Source of the DNA: Alphaproteobacteria bacterium
GTDB lineage: Bacteria; Pseudomonadota; Alphaproteobacteria; Rhodospirillales; WMHbin7
Assembly (NCBI GenBank): GCA_015232335.1
Contig: JADFZV010000001.1
Coordinates: 62,001-126,000, forward strand
DNA: 64,000 nucleotides
Direction: 5' to 3'
Part shown: one piece after another, positions 9,020 through 18,840 of the stretch
Numbering within the stretch: position 1 is the first letter of the stretch
Layout of the letters: each line of letters begins with the position of its first letter
Made by a program: the position numbers and the translations under genes
The notes under the pieces: generated by a model
What the model saw: only the letters and a program-made list of their open reading frames with translations
Told to the model about the DNA's origin: nothing
Database searches by the model: none

Positions 9020-10951
9020 ATGATCCGATTCGTCTTCAATCGCGGACATATCGTCTATCTGCATGACATTGTCATGGCGGGTCTGTCTTTCTTTTTGGCG
9101 CTTTATCTGCGCCTGGGCGACGATGTCTGGACGCGGCCCTATCTGGGCATCGGTATTGCGATGTTCGCGAGTGTCGCCGCCGCGGTTTTCTGGTCGATGC
9201 GGCTTTACGGCGGCGTGTGGCGCTATGCCTCGCTCAATGATCTGATCGCGATTGCCAAGGCGGCCACCCTGGCCGTGTTGATCTTCCTGCCCCTGATGTT
9301 CCTGACGACGCGCCTGGAAGCCATGCCGCGCTCGATCATGATCATCAACTGGTTCGTCCTGATGGCACTGCTGGGCGGCCCGCGTTTCTTTTACCGCCTG
9401 ATGAAGGACCGCCATATCAGCCTGAAGATGGAACAGGCCAGGGATGGTGCGCGCAAGATTCCCGTGCTGCTGCTGGGGGCGGGCGACGAGGCCGAGTTGT
9501 TCATCCGCGCCATGAGCCGTGGCGAGGGGGCGGAATATCTGGTGGCGGGCATCGTCTCGCTGTCGGGCACCCGCGTCGGCCGGGCCATTCACGGTATCGA
9601 GGTACTAGGTTCCGCCGACGAGCTGGCCGCGCTGGTCGCAAGGTTGAGTGCGCAGGGACAAAAACCCCAGCGCCTGATTCTGACCAAAGACGATCTGAAG
9701 CCCGAGGAATTGCGCCAACTTCTGGAAACCGGCGAGCAACTGGGCATGACCCTGGCCCGCCTGCCCCGCCTGACCGAGTTCAAAGATGGCGCCCAGGACC
9801 GAATCGAGCTGCGCCCGGTGGCGCTGGAAGATCTGCTGGGGCGCCCGCAGGCCGTGCTCGACCGCGAAGGCATGCGCAACCTGATTCAGGGGCGCTCGGT
9901 GCTGATCACCGGCGCAGGCGGCTCGATCGGTTCCGAACTGGTGCGCCAGATCGCCGATTTTGGCCCTGCCCGTCTTGTCCTGGTCGAATACAGCGAGTTC
10001 AATCTCTATTCCATCGATATGGAACTGTCCGAACGCTGGCCCGATCTGGCGCGCGTGCCCTATCTGGGCGATGTGCGCGATGCCAGCCGCATAGGCCATA
10101 TCTTCAAGACTGAAATGCCCGATCTGGTTTTCCACGCCGCCGCCTTCAAGCATGTGCCGATGGTCGAATTCAATCCGGTTGAAGGTGTGCGGACCAATGT
10201 CTGCGGCACCCGCACCGTCGCCGATGCCTGCCGGGCAGCAGGCGTGAAAGCCATGGTGCTGATCTCGACCGACAAGGCAGTCAATCCCACCAATGTCATG
10301 GGGGCGGCCAAGCGCATGGCCGAGATGTATTGCCAGGCCCTTGATCTGGCCGAGCGTGACCGCACCAGCCAAAGCAATGGACCGGGTACGCGCTACATCA
10401 CCGTACGCTTTGGCAATGTGCTGGGCTCGACCGGCTCGGTGGTGCCTCTCTTCCAGCGCCAGTTGGCGCAGGGCGGGCCATTGACCGTCACCCATCCCGA
10501 GGTGACGCGCTATTTCATGACCATCAGAGAAGCTGTGGAACTGGTGCTGCAGGCTTCGGCCCTGGGGGCTTCCAGCGACACCCATCGCGGTCAGATCTTC
10601 GTGCTCGACATGGGCAAGCCGGTCAAGATCGTCGATCTGGCCCGCCAGATGATTCGTCTGGCCGGATGCCATCCCGATCAGGACATCAAGATCGTCTTTA
10701 CCGGCCTGCGCCCCGGCGAAAAGCTGTTCGAGGAAATCTTCCACGGCGCCGAGCCGCCTCAGGCGACCGAGCGTTCGGGCATTCTGGTGGCCTCGCCTAG
10801 GCCCAATGATCACGCCAGCCTAGCGGCGCTTTTGGATGCGCTGGAATCAGATTGCAAGAATGGCGAGCAGGCCAAGGTTCTTTCCACCCTTTGCCAACTC
10901 GTTCCCGAATACCGCGAACCCGACCATCATGCCAAGGAGACATCACCGTGA
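9020..10951 (+). CDS. WbpM/FlaA1-like membrane UDP-GlcNAc 4,6-dehydratase (CapD family, long form)
   Basis: A 643-residue protein with about four N-terminal transmembrane helices (to about residue 125), a CoA-binding-like Rossmann domain (about 145-260) and a C-terminal SDR domain starting at [12 protein letters not shown] (about residue 297). The catalytic strand reads [16 protein letters not shown], which has Met where ordinary SDRs have Tyr. That is the SMK triad described for WbpM. The expected reaction is UDP-GlcNAc to UDP-4-keto-6-deoxy-GlcNAc. Together with the WbpV- and WbpL-like genes just upstream it predicts a UDP-QuiNAc-type initiating sugar. It overlaps purH by 4 bases (GTGA). 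Length and domain order match the family. Confidence 0.95.
   Translation: MIRFVFNRGHIVYLHDIVMAGLSFFLALYLRLGDDVWTRPYLGIGIAMFASVAAAVFWSMRLYGGVWRYASLNDLIAIAKAATLAVLIFLPLMFLTTRLEAMPRSIMIINWFVLMALLGGPRFFYRLMKDRHISLKMEQARDGARKIPVLLLGAGDEAELFIRAMSRGEGAEYLVAGIVSLSGTRVGRAIHGIEVLGSADELAALVARLSAQGQKPQRLILTKDDLKPEELRQLLETGEQLGMTLARLPRLTEFKDGAQDRIELRPVALEDLLGRPQAVLDREGMRNLIQGRSVLITGAGGSIGSELVRQIADFGPARLVLVEYSEFNLYSIDMELSERWPDLARVPYLGDVRDASRIGHIFKTEMPDLVFHAAAFKHVPMVEFNPVEGVRTNVCGTRTVADACRAAGVKAMVLISTDKAVNPTNVMGAAKRMAEMYCQALDLAERDRTSQSNGPGTRYITVRFGNVLGSTGSVVPLFQRQLAQGGPLTVTHPEVTRYFMTIREAVELVLQASALGASSDTHRGQIFVLDMGKPVKIVDLARQMIRLAGCHPDQDIKIVFTGLRPGEKLFEEIFHGAEPPQATERSGILVASPRPNDHASLAALLDALESDCKNGEQAKVLSTLCQLVPEYREPDHHAKETSP
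10934..10940 (+). promoter_or_regulatory. Ribosome binding site deciding the purH GTG start
   Basis: AAGGAGA lies 7 bases upstream of the GTG at 10948, inside the end of the WbpM-like gene. It supports the GTG start over in-frame starts further upstream. Confidence 0.75.
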
Positions 10952-12525
10952 CCGCCACCCCCATCCGCCGCGCCCTGTTGAGCGTTTCCGACAAAACCGG
11001 ATTGATTGAGTTCGGCAAGTTCCTGGCCGGTCAGAAGGTGGAGATTCTGTCCACCGGAGGCACCGCCAAGGCGCTGCGGGACGCGGGCGTTGCGGTCAAG
11101 GACGTTTCTGACCATACCGGCTTTCCCGAGATGCTGGACGGGCGCGTGAAAACCCTGCATCCCATGGTGCATGGCGGCCTTCTGGGCATTCGCGGCAACG
11201 CCACCCATGAAGGCGAGATGTCCAAGCACAACATCACCAACATCGATCTTCTGGTGGTCAATCTCTATCCCTTCGAAGCCACGGTGGCCAAGGGTGCTGA
11301 TTTTGAAACCTGCATCGAGAATATCGATATCGGCGGTCCGGCCATGATCCGCTCGGCCTCGAAGAATCACGAGGCGGTGACGGTGGTGGTCGATGCCTCG
11401 GATTACGGCGCCGTGCAGGAATCGATGAGCGCCAACAACGGTGCCACCACCCACGAGCTTCGCCGCCATCTGGCCGCCAAGGCCTTTGCCCGCACCGGCG
11501 CTTATGATGCCGCCATCTCGCAATGGTTTGCAGCCCAGTTGGGCGACACCTTCCCCCAGCGCATCGTGGTGGCGGGCGAGTTGAAGCAGACCCTGCGCTA
11601 TGGTGAGAACCCCCACCAGACGGCGGCCTTCTATATCAATTCGCAAGCCCGCCCGGGTGTGGCCACGGCCCGCCAGCTTCAGGGCAAGGAACTCAGCTAC
11701 AATAATCTCAACGACACCGATGCCGCCTTCGAGCTGGTCTCGGAATTCGACCTTCCCGCCGTCGCCATCATCAAGCACGCCAATCCCTGCGGCGTGGCTT
11801 TGGGCTCTGACCTTTTGGATGCCTACAAGAAGGCCCTGGTCTGCGATCCGGTCAGCGCCTTTGGCGGCATCGTGGCCCTTAACCGTCCGCTCGACGGCCC
11901 CACGGCCGAAGAGATCGCCAAGCTCTTTACCGAGGTGGTGATAGCACCCGCCGCCGACGAAGCGGCCATCGCCGCCTTTGCCGCCAAGAAGAATCTGCGC
12001 CTGCTGGTCACCGGCGCCATGGCTGATCCCGCTGCCCCTGGCATGACGCTGAAATCGCTGTCGGGGGGCTATCTGTTGCAGGGCCGCGATGCGGGCCGCG
12101 TGATGCAGGCTGATTTGAAGGTGGTAACCAAGCGCGCCCCCACCGCCCAGGAAATGGCCGATCTTTTGTTCGCCTTCAGGGTTTGCAAGCATGTGAAGTC
12201 GAATGCCATCATCTATTGCAAGAATGGCGCTACGGTGGGCATCGGGGCGGGCCAGATGAGCCGGGTCGATTCGGCCAGAATCGCCGCCTGGAAATCGGCC
12301 GAGGCGGCCAAGGCGGCGGGTGTTGCCGAGCCCCTGGCCAAGGGGTCCGTGGTGGCCTCGGATGCCTTCTTCCCCTTCTCGGACGGCCTGCTGGCCGCCG
12401 CCGAGGCAGGTGCCACGGCGGTCATCCAGCCAGGCGGATCGGTGCGCGACGACGAGGTGATCAAAGCAGCCGACGAGAAGGGCCTCGCTATGGTCATGAC
12501 CGGCATGCGCCACTTCAGGCATTAA
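10948..12525 (+). CDS. purH: Bifunctional AICAR formyltransferase / IMP cyclohydrolase
   Basis: A 525-residue cytoplasmic enzyme for the last two steps of de novo IMP synthesis, matching the family length of about 525-530. The N-terminal MGS-like cyclohydrolase domain shows [15 protein letters not shown] and [10 protein letters not shown]. The formyltransferase domain shows [25 protein letters not shown] and [11 protein letters not shown]. The C-terminus ends in [12 protein letters not shown] and TGMRHFRH, all family signatures. It is a housekeeping gene, yet its GTG start overlaps the WbpM-like stop by 4 bases, so it is probably co-transcribed with the polysaccharide genes. This likely marks the conserved chromosomal edge of the locus. 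Confidence 0.97.
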   Translation: MTATPIRRALLSVSDKTGLIEFGKFLAGQKVEILSTGGTAKALRDAGVAVKDVSDHTGFPEMLDGRVKTLHPMVHGGLLGIRGNATHEGEMSKHNITNIDLLVVNLYPFEATVAKGADFETCIENIDIGGPAMIRSASKNHEAVTVVVDASDYGAVQESMSANNGATTHELRRHLAAKAFARTGAYDAAISQWFAAQLGDTFPQRIVVAGELKQTLRYGENPHQTAAFYINSQARPGVATARQLQGKELSYNNLNDTDAAFELVSEFDLPAVAIIKHANPCGVALGSDLLDAYKKALVCDPVSAFGGIVALNRPLDGPTAEEIAKLFTEVVIAPAADEAAIAAFAAKKNLRLLVTGAMADPAAPGMTLKSLSGGYLLQGRDAGRVMQADLKVVTKRAPTAQEMADLLFAFRVCKHVKSNAIIYCKNGATVGIGAGQMSRVDSARIAAWKSAEAAKAAGVAEPLAKGSVVASDAFFPFSDGLLAAAEAGATAVIQPGGSVRDDEVIKAADEKGLAMVMTGMRHFRH

Positions 12526-12567
12526 ACATATGTCCCTCGCTGGGCGTTCGCTTTCGCTCACTTGGCC

Positions 12568-12584
12568 GCGGCCTCAATGGCCGC
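12568..12584 (+). terminator. GC-rich stem-loop after purH
   Basis: A perfect 6-bp stem (GCGGCC / GGCCGC) with a 5-base loop lies 43 bases after the purH stop and 50 bases before the next gene. A run of T comes only about 25 bases later, so it is not a canonical intrinsic terminator. Confidence 0.3.
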
Positions 12585-12633
12585 AGAAAGGAAGCGGGGC
12601 CCTCGCAGGTTTTTCAACAAGGAGACTGTTGCC

Positions 12634-12957
12634 ATGATCATCACCACCACCAACTCAGTCGAAGGACGCGCCATTAAATCCTATCTCGGTTTGGTAACCG
12701 GCGAGGCGGTGCAGGGCACCAATCTGTTCAAGGATTTGTTCGCGGGCATCCGCGATATCGTGGGCGGGCGCTCGGGTGCTTATGAGAATGAGCTGCGCAA
12801 GGCCAAGGACACGGCGATCGCCGAAATGGTCGAGGAAGCCAAGGCCCTGGGTGCCGATGCGGTGGTGGGAATTGATCTCGACTATCAGGCCATCGGCGGC
12901 GATTCAAAAACCCTGCTGATGGTCAGCGTCAACGGCACCGCCGTCAAGCTGGGTTAG
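12634..12957 (+). CDS. YbjQ/UPF0145 family protein
   Basis: A 107-residue protein, the usual length of the YbjQ (UPF0145, 'heavy-metal-binding') family. The order is conserved: a [12 protein letters not shown] start, [14 protein letters not shown], a charged helix with [29 protein letters not shown] and a C-terminal [10 protein letters not shown] strand. Family members form small oligomers (pentamers in known structures); their physiological role is not settled. An AAGGAGA-like sequence about 10 bases upstream supports this ATG over in-frame TTG/ATG codons further upstream. It is separated from purH by about 110 bases and converges with the epimerase gene. It is probably not part of sugar synthesis. 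Confidence 0.9.
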   Translation: MIITTTNSVEGRAIKSYLGLVTGEAVQGTNLFKDLFAGIRDIVGGRSGAYENELRKAKDTAIAEMVEEAKALGADAVVGIDLDYQAIGGDSKTLLMVSVNGTAVKLG

Positions 12958-13031
12958 CTGTGAAAACGCTTGTCTTCAATCCAAGGCCGATCTTTATCCG
13001 GCGCCGATGCTGATCATCTTCCGACTCGAGC

Positions 13032-14027
13032 TTAGGATCGGCGTGATGTCGTTTCCGCGATCAGCGAGCGCACGGTGCGGCGTAAGCCGTCCTTAAGGGT
13101 AACCGCGGTCTTCCATCCCATCAGCCTTTGCGCCTTGCCTGTATCGGAATAGTTCCGCTTCATGTCACCCAGGCGGGGTTCGCCAAAAACAATCGTGGGA
13201 CAAGCGACTCCTTCGGCGGCAAGGGCATTCTTCAGAGATTTGATCAACTCCTGCAGTGTTGTCTCGTTACCTGTGGCGATCTGGAAAACCTCTCCCCCAA
13301 TATTCGGAGTTGTCGCCGATCGCCAGATTGATTCTACGAGATCGTCGATATAGATGAAATCGCGCGTCTGGTCGCCGTCGCCATAGACTTCGAGTACCTC
13401 TCCTGCCAAAGCTCTGCGGATGAATTTCGCCACAACGCTTTCCTTGCGGCTTGAACCAGGTCCGTAGACGTTGCCAAAACGCAACGCAACCGTATCAATA
13501 TTGAACGATCCCGCATACGCACTGCAATAGGCCTCTCCTGCCAGCTTACTCGCACCATAAGGGGAAATCGGGCGAGAGGGCAGGCCCTCATGAATAGGGG
13601 GCTCGACATTGCCGATGGTGGCGCTGCTTGAGGCAAAAACAAAACGCCGAACCTGATTTTGCCGGCATGCCTCTAGATAGTTGAAGACGCCAAGGACATT
13701 GACATTCATGTCCTCTCTTGGATTCACAAGAGAGGGTGCAACTCCGGTATTGGCTGCCAGATGCACGACAAGTGTGGCGCCTCTGGCCGCATTTAGCGCC
13801 AGCATTTCGTTTTGAATGTCGCCGATAAGAAGTTGGATGGCTCCTGCGTCCCACTGGCTTAAATCGTCCTTAATCGAACAGTCGCGAATCGGGGCGATGG
13901 GAGCCAGCCACTCTTTCTTGCCGTTCGACAAATTATCGACGATACGAACCGCATAGCCCTTCTCGATCAGGCGGCGCGTCAAATGCTGGCCAATAAAGCC
14001 GCAGCCGCCCGTTATCAGCGCACGCAT
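13032..14027 (-). CDS. UDP-glucose 4-epimerase-like extended SDR
   Basis: A 331-residue extended SDR. Motifs: TGGCGFIGQHL near the N-terminus, FASSSATIGN (catalytic Ser strand), SPYGASK (YxxxK), RFGNVYGPG and GDGDQTRDFIYIDD. These are typical of GalE/WbpP-type NDP-sugar 4-epimerases, and the length is right. It most likely interconverts UDP-Glc/Gal or the N-acetyl or uronic forms in the cytoplasm. Its ATG overlaps the stop of the amidotransferase fusion gene by one base (TGATG), so both are in the same minus-strand operon. A shared substrate, such as an amino sugar that is later amidated, is possible but inferred only from position. Confidence 0.9.
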   Translation of the reverse strand: MRALITGGCGFIGQHLTRRLIEKGYAVRIVDNLSNGKKEWLAPIAPIRDCSIKDDLSQWDAGAIQLLIGDIQNEMLALNAARGATLVVHLAANTGVAPSLVNPREDMNVNVLGVFNYLEACRQNQVRRFVFASSSATIGNVEPPIHEGLPSRPISPYGASKLAGEAYCSAYAGSFNIDTVALRFGNVYGPGSSRKESVVAKFIRRALAGEVLEVYGDGDQTRDFIYIDDLVESIWRSATTPNIGGEVFQIATGNETTLQELIKSLKNALAAEGVACPTIVFGEPRLGDMKRNYSDTGKAQRLMGWKTAVTLKDGLRRTVRSLIAETTSRRS

Positions 14028-15958
14028 CAGATTTCCCTTTCCGTTCGGTAAAGCTTGGGCATAGCGTTCACGATCTCCAACGCCTCGTAGAGATTAAAGC
14101 CGATTACATTGGCGTACCATTGCAGCGATTCCCAGCGTGGCCGGTTCTCGATGGCAACCATCTTCAACGCCTGCTCGCGGTCCATCACGCCTTGGCGGAT
14201 CTGGTTGCTGCGCAACGTGTCGTTTTCGGTGAAACCCGCAACCATGTAATAGACGTAATTGTAGAAGGCCGCCGTACCGTCGCCGATCCGCCAGGATGAC
14301 ACGGTGTCTGTGGCCAATTCCCAGTTATATTCCGATCGCAATAGCGAGACGAGCTGTTCCTCTTCCCAAGGGGCATAGTTGAACAATTGCAACTGATCGT
14401 GGGGCAGGAAGTAAGAACAGTAATAAGCATCCAGTGTATCGAGCAGCGAGCGGTTGATATAGCCGGGATTGACTAGATACTGCTGACCATAAGCCAGCGC
14501 AGTTTTAATCTTCTGGCCGAGCGAGATGTTGAAGGTTCTTCCGTGCCCCTCTTCGATCCCCATGAATCCAGCTTTAAAATGAGCGCGCTCGAGTTTGTTC
14601 TCGCACAGGAATGACAGCTTCAGATTCATCCGACGGCGCGTCTGTTCGGCAAAGTAGAAATATTGTTTGTCGCCCGCCATCAGGATGGGAATCATCCCCA
14701 AATGAGGCCGCTTAAGCCATGCTTGCAGGTTATTACGGACAAAGGCGCGCTTTTGTCGGATGTCGGCCGAGACCAGGATATGCTCGACCCCCAGCTTGCC
14801 GCACAGCCTGGCCTGATTGCGCCGCGCCAGATCAGTGATCAGTCCCCAGTCGTAGGTATAGGCGACCGGATTCAGGCTCAGCTCCTTTTTCAACACATGC
14901 AGGCCATAACAGGAATCGCGACCGCCGCTGACCGCGACCATGCAGTCGGGCTCACCGTTCTTGCTGCGATAGGGAGCGACAAGTTCCCGCAGAGCTTCCA
15001 GGCCCAGGGGACGCACCGGCTCATAGGTGCGACAGTAATTGCAAACGCCTTCCGTATCGAAATGAATGAAAGGCATCGTCTCCGGCAAAATACAGCGGGT
15101 GCATCTTTTCAATTGAGCCGCCTCGGGCCCGCCCAACTTGGCCAGATTGGTGATGATGGCGGGTGCTGGTGAGTAGTCCTCTTTCTTGCGCGCCCGCGTG
15201 GCGCTGTCGAAGGTGAAATCCTGCGCATATCCGCTATCAAGATCGACCAGCATACCCTGTCCGGCAATCAGGCCGCGGACCGGATCGCTCTTTTGCCCCG
15301 TCTTCCTGGCTCGCTGTGCAAGGAAGGTTTCAAGGATAAAGCGTTCCGATGCGAAGGCAAACCATTGCCCAGAAGGATCAGCATTGACGTAAAGCGAACC
15401 GCTGTTGGTGGCCAACAACAGACTGCTTTCCTGGCTGGGCAGAATGGCCATTGAGGCCGTGCCCTCGATCAGGGAAAAAACTCGTGCCGCTGCATTGGGC
15501 AGTGAACATTTCTCGTTGGCTTGAATATCTGCCAGCAAGGCCAGAAATACTTCCGTGTCAACCTGATAGTCGCGCTTCAGATGGGGATGCTTCAGCCATA
15601 GATCTGCATCGTTAACGATGATGCCGTTATGAATGGCGACCAACCCATCCTTGACGACTGGCTGGTTATTGTCGGTATCCGCCTCGGCACCATTGGTGAC
15701 CAGGCGCGAATGACCGATCACCGCCACCCGAGCCCCCTTGGCCTGTCCGATCATATCGCTTAGCAAGTGGCGATAGCCGGGCTCGCGGATCATGCGGGAA
15801 GCCGCCACTGGGCGCTTATAGACCGCGATGTTGTTGCCGACCCGAATGGCTAGACCGGCCGCTTCCTTGCCGCGCGATTCCGACAAGGTGAAAAGATCGT
15901 CGATCTGTTCCTTAAACTGGGCTCTGGCAGGGGCCACTAAACCAAAAATGCCGCACAT
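14027..15958 (-). CDS. Class II glutaminase fused to a WbpG-type N-acetyl sugar amidotransferase
   Basis: A 643-residue two-domain protein. The N-terminus is an Ntn class II glutamine amidotransferase: MCGIFG with nucleophile Cys2, SRGKEAAG near 28-35, IGHSRLVTNG (81-90) and HNGIIVN (110-116). From about residue 285 comes a WbpG/PseA-like ATP-pyrophosphatase domain. It has four Zn-type cysteines (C286, C289, C306, C309) and the P-loop SGGRDS at 344-349. Known WbpG proteins form acetamidino groups on amino sugars and take ammonia from a separate HisH-like subunit with a HisF-like partner. Here the glutaminase is built in, as in asparagine synthetase. I infer ATP-dependent amidation of a UDP-amino sugar, with ammonia passing internally. 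It sits between the flippase and an epimerase. Confidence 0.88.
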   Translation of the reverse strand: MCGIFGLVAPARAQFKEQIDDLFTLSESRGKEAAGLAIRVGNNIAVYKRPVAASRMIREPGYRHLLSDMIGQAKGARVAVIGHSRLVTNGAEADTDNNQPVVKDGLVAIHNGIIVNDADLWLKHPHLKRDYQVDTEVFLALLADIQANEKCSLPNAAARVFSLIEGTASMAILPSQESSLLLATNSGSLYVNADPSGQWFAFASERFILETFLAQRARKTGQKSDPVRGLIAGQGMLVDLDSGYAQDFTFDSATRARKKEDYSPAPAIITNLAKLGGPEAAQLKRCTRCILPETMPFIHFDTEGVCNYCRTYEPVRPLGLEALRELVAPYRSKNGEPDCMVAVSGGRDSCYGLHVLKKELSLNPVAYTYDWGLITDLARRNQARLCGKLGVEHILVSADIRQKRAFVRNNLQAWLKRPHLGMIPILMAGDKQYFYFAEQTRRRMNLKLSFLCENKLERAHFKAGFMGIEEGHGRTFNISLGQKIKTALAYGQQYLVNPGYINRSLLDTLDAYYCSYFLPHDQLQLFNYAPWEEEQLVSLLRSEYNWELATDTVSSWRIGDGTAAFYNYVYYMVAGFTENDTLRSNQIRQGVMDREQALKMVAIENRPRWESLQWYANVIGFNLYEALEIVNAMPKLYRTEREI

Positions 15959-15959
15959 G

Positions 15960-17249
15960 CTACTGATTCTCCGCAGCGGGGCAAATATAAAGCCTGTTCA
16001 ACTGGCTGCGGATCAGGCGGGCTTGTTCGGCCAATCCAATCAGCAGGCCTGTGCCAACTGCCAGGGCTGCGCCGATTATGCCGAAGGGCGGAATCAGGAT
16101 CAAGCCTAGGACCAGATTGACGGCCAGAGTGATCAGGCTAAGCCGGCTTTGCGCGCCCGGATAACCTGCCTGGGCGGGAAAGTTGGCCAAGATTGCGCCG
16201 ATACCTGGCAAAAAGCCCAGCCCCAGCAGGATCAGCAGGGCCGGATAGCCGGCTTCCAAGGGGCTGTTGCCTCCTGCCAGGCGAGCGAACCAGGGATAAA
16301 GCAGGGCGGCGGCTAGGAAACCTGCGCCGACCAGCCAGACTCCATGTTTGCAGCTGCTGCGAATCAGTTTGGTCAGATCGTCCAGACGACGCGCTGCCAC
16401 CCACTGGGCCAACAGGGGATCGACGAAACGTCTGGCCAGAAGGGGCAGATGCATCAAGCCTTCGAACAGGAGGGCGGCAAAACTGTAGATGCCCACTTCG
16501 CTTTCGCTGGCGAAAACACCCAACAGCAAAATATCGATACGCGAATTCAGCTCCACCGCCATGCCGCCCAGCACGGCGCGCCGCCCGAAATGGAAATGGC
16601 GTACCGCCCAGGCCCTGACCAGCCTCTGCCGGCCCTGGCGGATCAGATCGACATTGGCACAGACCAAGGCGGCCAGGGTGATCAGTTCAGCGATGCACAG
16701 ACAAAGACAAACAGCGAAGCCAGCCGAGCCCAGCATCAGCAGAAAGGTGGCGGACAGGGGAATCAGCGCGAAACGCATGGCGGTCAGAAAGGCATAGGTC
16801 CTCAGGCGAAGCCTGGCATTCAGGCTGCAGAGCAGGAATTTGTTGACTGCGTTGGCCCAGATTCCGGGAAGAATGAGCAGCGTTCCCAGGCGCATGTCGG
16901 GACTGGAGAACAAAACCCCGACGGCGGGCGACAAGAAGGCTAGCGTCAAAACGGCAAGACTTGCGAATGCCAGCACAAGGGCCAGACCGCTGGCGAAAAG
17001 GGAGGCCTGTTCCTCGGGCCGGTCGTCATATTCCGCGATATACTTGAGCGCCGATGATTGAATGCCGAAGGCGCCCAGCATCGAGGTAAAGACGTACAAG
17101 GCGAAAAGCTGGTTGAACAGGCCCAACGTTTCGGTATTCCAGCCCCTGACGATGACGATGTTGGTGGCCAGGCCCGAAAGACCCATCACACCCAGGCTGA
17201 ACAGCGAGGTGATGCCGTCCCAGGTCAGTTTTTTGCGGGTAGGGGACAT
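15960..17249 (-). CDS. wzx: Wzx-like polysaccharide flippase (MVF/MOP superfamily)
   Basis: A 429-residue inner-membrane protein with about 12 hydrophobic helices spread over its full length, a short basic N-terminus (MSPTRKKLTWDG) and helices rich in Gly and small residues as in Wzx/RfbX. It should flip Und-PP-linked repeat units from the cytoplasmic to the periplasmic face. It is the only flippase recognised in the window, so all oligosaccharides made here may pass through it unless other exporters lie outside. It is separated by one base from the downstream amidotransferase gene and by six bases from the radical SAM gene upstream, so it is tightly packed in one operon. The symbol is assigned by family and context, not by close identity. 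Confidence 0.85.
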   Translation of the reverse strand: MSPTRKKLTWDGITSLFSLGVMGLSGLATNIVIVRGWNTETLGLFNQLFALYVFTSMLGAFGIQSSALKYIAEYDDRPEEQASLFASGLALVLAFASLAVLTLAFLSPAVGVLFSSPDMRLGTLLILPGIWANAVNKFLLCSLNARLRLRTYAFLTAMRFALIPLSATFLLMLGSAGFAVCLCLCIAELITLAALVCANVDLIRQGRQRLVRAWAVRHFHFGRRAVLGGMAVELNSRIDILLLGVFASESEVGIYSFAALLFEGLMHLPLLARRFVDPLLAQWVAARRLDDLTKLIRSSCKHGVWLVGAGFLAAALLYPWFARLAGGNSPLEAGYPALLILLGLGFLPGIGAILANFPAQAGYPGAQSRLSLITLAVNLVLGLILIPPFGIIGAALAVGTGLLIGLAEQARLIRSQLNRLYICPAAENQ

Positions 17250-17255
17250 CCGCGG

Positions 17256-18698
17256 TTAGAGCCCCGCCTTACCCAGAACGACGCGCAGGAATCCGGGCAG
17301 AAATTTCAGGGCCCGCCACATCACGCGCCAACTGAAATGTTTGAAGAAGATGCGGTACACGGTTTGTGGGCGCAGATAGAAACGGCGTACGAACTGGCGG
17401 CAAAAGGCAACCTGCTCTTCGGGCGGGAAGCCCGGTAGATTGAGCTGGCCCGGATTTCCTGCCCGGATCACGCCCGCCAGGGCGTGCCCCATCGATTCGT
17501 CGCGCAAATACCATTTGCGGTCGTCAAGATATCCTCCCTCGACGGCAGAGCGGTAGACTTCTGTGCCGGGATAAGCGACCGTCGGTCCGACATCGATAAA
17601 AGTGGCGGGGAGGCGCAGCGCCAGATCCAGGGTTTGCCGCGCGCTGTCTGGCGTTTCGCCGGGATTGCCAACCATGAAATAGCCGTTGACCTGAAGGCCC
17701 AGGCGATCGGTCAGCGCTACCATGCGCTCGATGGTGGCGATGTTGATGCCCTTCTTGACGTTTTTTAAGATCTCCTCGTTGCCCGCCTCGATGCCGAAGG
17801 AAACGCAAACCAGTCCCAGCGATTTCATCCGCTTCAGCATGGGCTCGGTTACGCGATCGACCCGTGCGTTGCAGTGCCAGGTTACCCGCAGGCCGCTTTG
17901 CTCCAATTCGTCCAAGAAGGCGTCGACCCATTTGTAGTTCAGGGTGAAGACGCTATCCCTGAAGAAGAATTCCCGGATTCCGAAGCGGTCGTGATGAAAA
18001 CGCATTTCATCGACCACGTTCCTGGGGCTGCGGGTTCTGACCTTGCGTCCCCAAACGGAATAGACGTCGCAGAAGGTACACAGATAGGGGCAGCCGCGGC
18101 TGCACATGATGCTCATGGCTCGGGATTCGCGGCCATGAATCATCTCGTAATCCTGCGTCTCGCCTAGCGACAGGTCCGGAAATGGCAGTTTGTCGAGATC
18201 GTCCATGAAGGCGCCAGGCGGATTGACGACGACCTTGCCATCCACGCGCCTGATCAGGTTGGGAATGCCGGACATGTCCTCATTCCTGAGAAAGGCGCTA
18301 ACGAATGCTGCCAGGGACAACTCACTTTCACCGTGCATGGCGAAATCGATATCCAGAACGTCCAGGGTCTCGCCTTGCGTGTCGTTGAAATGCGGGCCGC
18401 CGCAAATGATACGGCCACGCCAACCCAGGGTATTGAAATGGTCAATGGCCGTCTTTAGGCTTCTCAAATGTGGGGTCAGAACGCTGAAGGCCAACAGGTG
18501 AGGGGCAAGGTCCTTAACCCGGCCCTCAATTTCAGGAAGACTCAAGCCCTTGATCGAGGCATCCAGGATGCGCGCCCTGAAACCGGCGTCGCGCAGCGTG
18601 GTCGCCAGATAAAGCCCGCCCAGGGGGGGCAAGCCATAAGCCCGGCCCGATCCGTAATCGATGGGAAGATGAACGATCAGGATGTCCAGCGGGGACAT
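17256..18698 (-). CDS. B12-binding-domain radical SAM protein
   Basis: A 480-residue protein built like the other two B12 radical SAM proteins here. The N-terminal cobalamin-binding-like Rossmann domain (residues 1-150) includes CGGPHFND near 99-106, and the radical SAM core has CPYLCTFC at 203-210 (C203, C207, C210). SFGIEAGNEE and the C-terminal tail FYLRPQTVYR follow. I chose the ATG at 18698 because GGAGAA lies 4 bases upstream; in-frame codons up to 18797 would add about 33 residues without homology. It is the first gene of the minus-strand operon with the flippase and the amidotransferase. The substrate is unknown; radical modification of a sugar or the lipid carrier is possible. Confidence 0.9.
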   Translation of the reverse strand: MSPLDILIVHLPIDYGSGRAYGLPPLGGLYLATTLRDAGFRARILDASIKGLSLPEIEGRVKDLAPHLLAFSVLTPHLRSLKTAIDHFNTLGWRGRIICGGPHFNDTQGETLDVLDIDFAMHGESELSLAAFVSAFLRNEDMSGIPNLIRRVDGKVVVNPPGAFMDDLDKLPFPDLSLGETQDYEMIHGRESRAMSIMCSRGCPYLCTFCDVYSVWGRKVRTRSPRNVVDEMRFHHDRFGIREFFFRDSVFTLNYKWVDAFLDELEQSGLRVTWHCNARVDRVTEPMLKRMKSLGLVCVSFGIEAGNEEILKNVKKGINIATIERMVALTDRLGLQVNGYFMVGNPGETPDSARQTLDLALRLPATFIDVGPTVAYPGTEVYRSAVEGGYLDDRKWYLRDESMGHALAGVIRAGNPGQLNLPGFPPEEQVAFCRQFVRRFYLRPQTVYRIFFKHFSWRVMWRALKFLPGFLRVVLGKAGL

Positions 18699-18840
18699 GG
18701 GCTTCTCCGAGACTAAGCACTCAGCAGTAAGGATGTAATAATCAGACATGGCCAGGAAAACCAGCGTCAAATGCTGCAAAAAGCTGTTGACCCGCAAGGG
18801 GAATTGCAGGAATGGTCAGCATTAAAGATAGCCTGGGATA

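Noticed and set aside
8549..9592. Open frame of 347 codons on the minus strand across two plus-strand genes
   Set aside because: Runs through two well-supported genes in antisense; composition is typical of a shadow frame.
9605..10813. Open frame of 402 codons antisense to the WbpM-like gene
   Set aside because: Shadow of a GC-rich gene; no ribosome site and no recognisable protein.
10927..12561. Long open frame (544 codons) on the minus strand over purH
   Set aside because: It is antisense to a gene with clear purH motifs. High-GC codon bias creates such frames, and its translation is rich in G/H/A/R without any domain.
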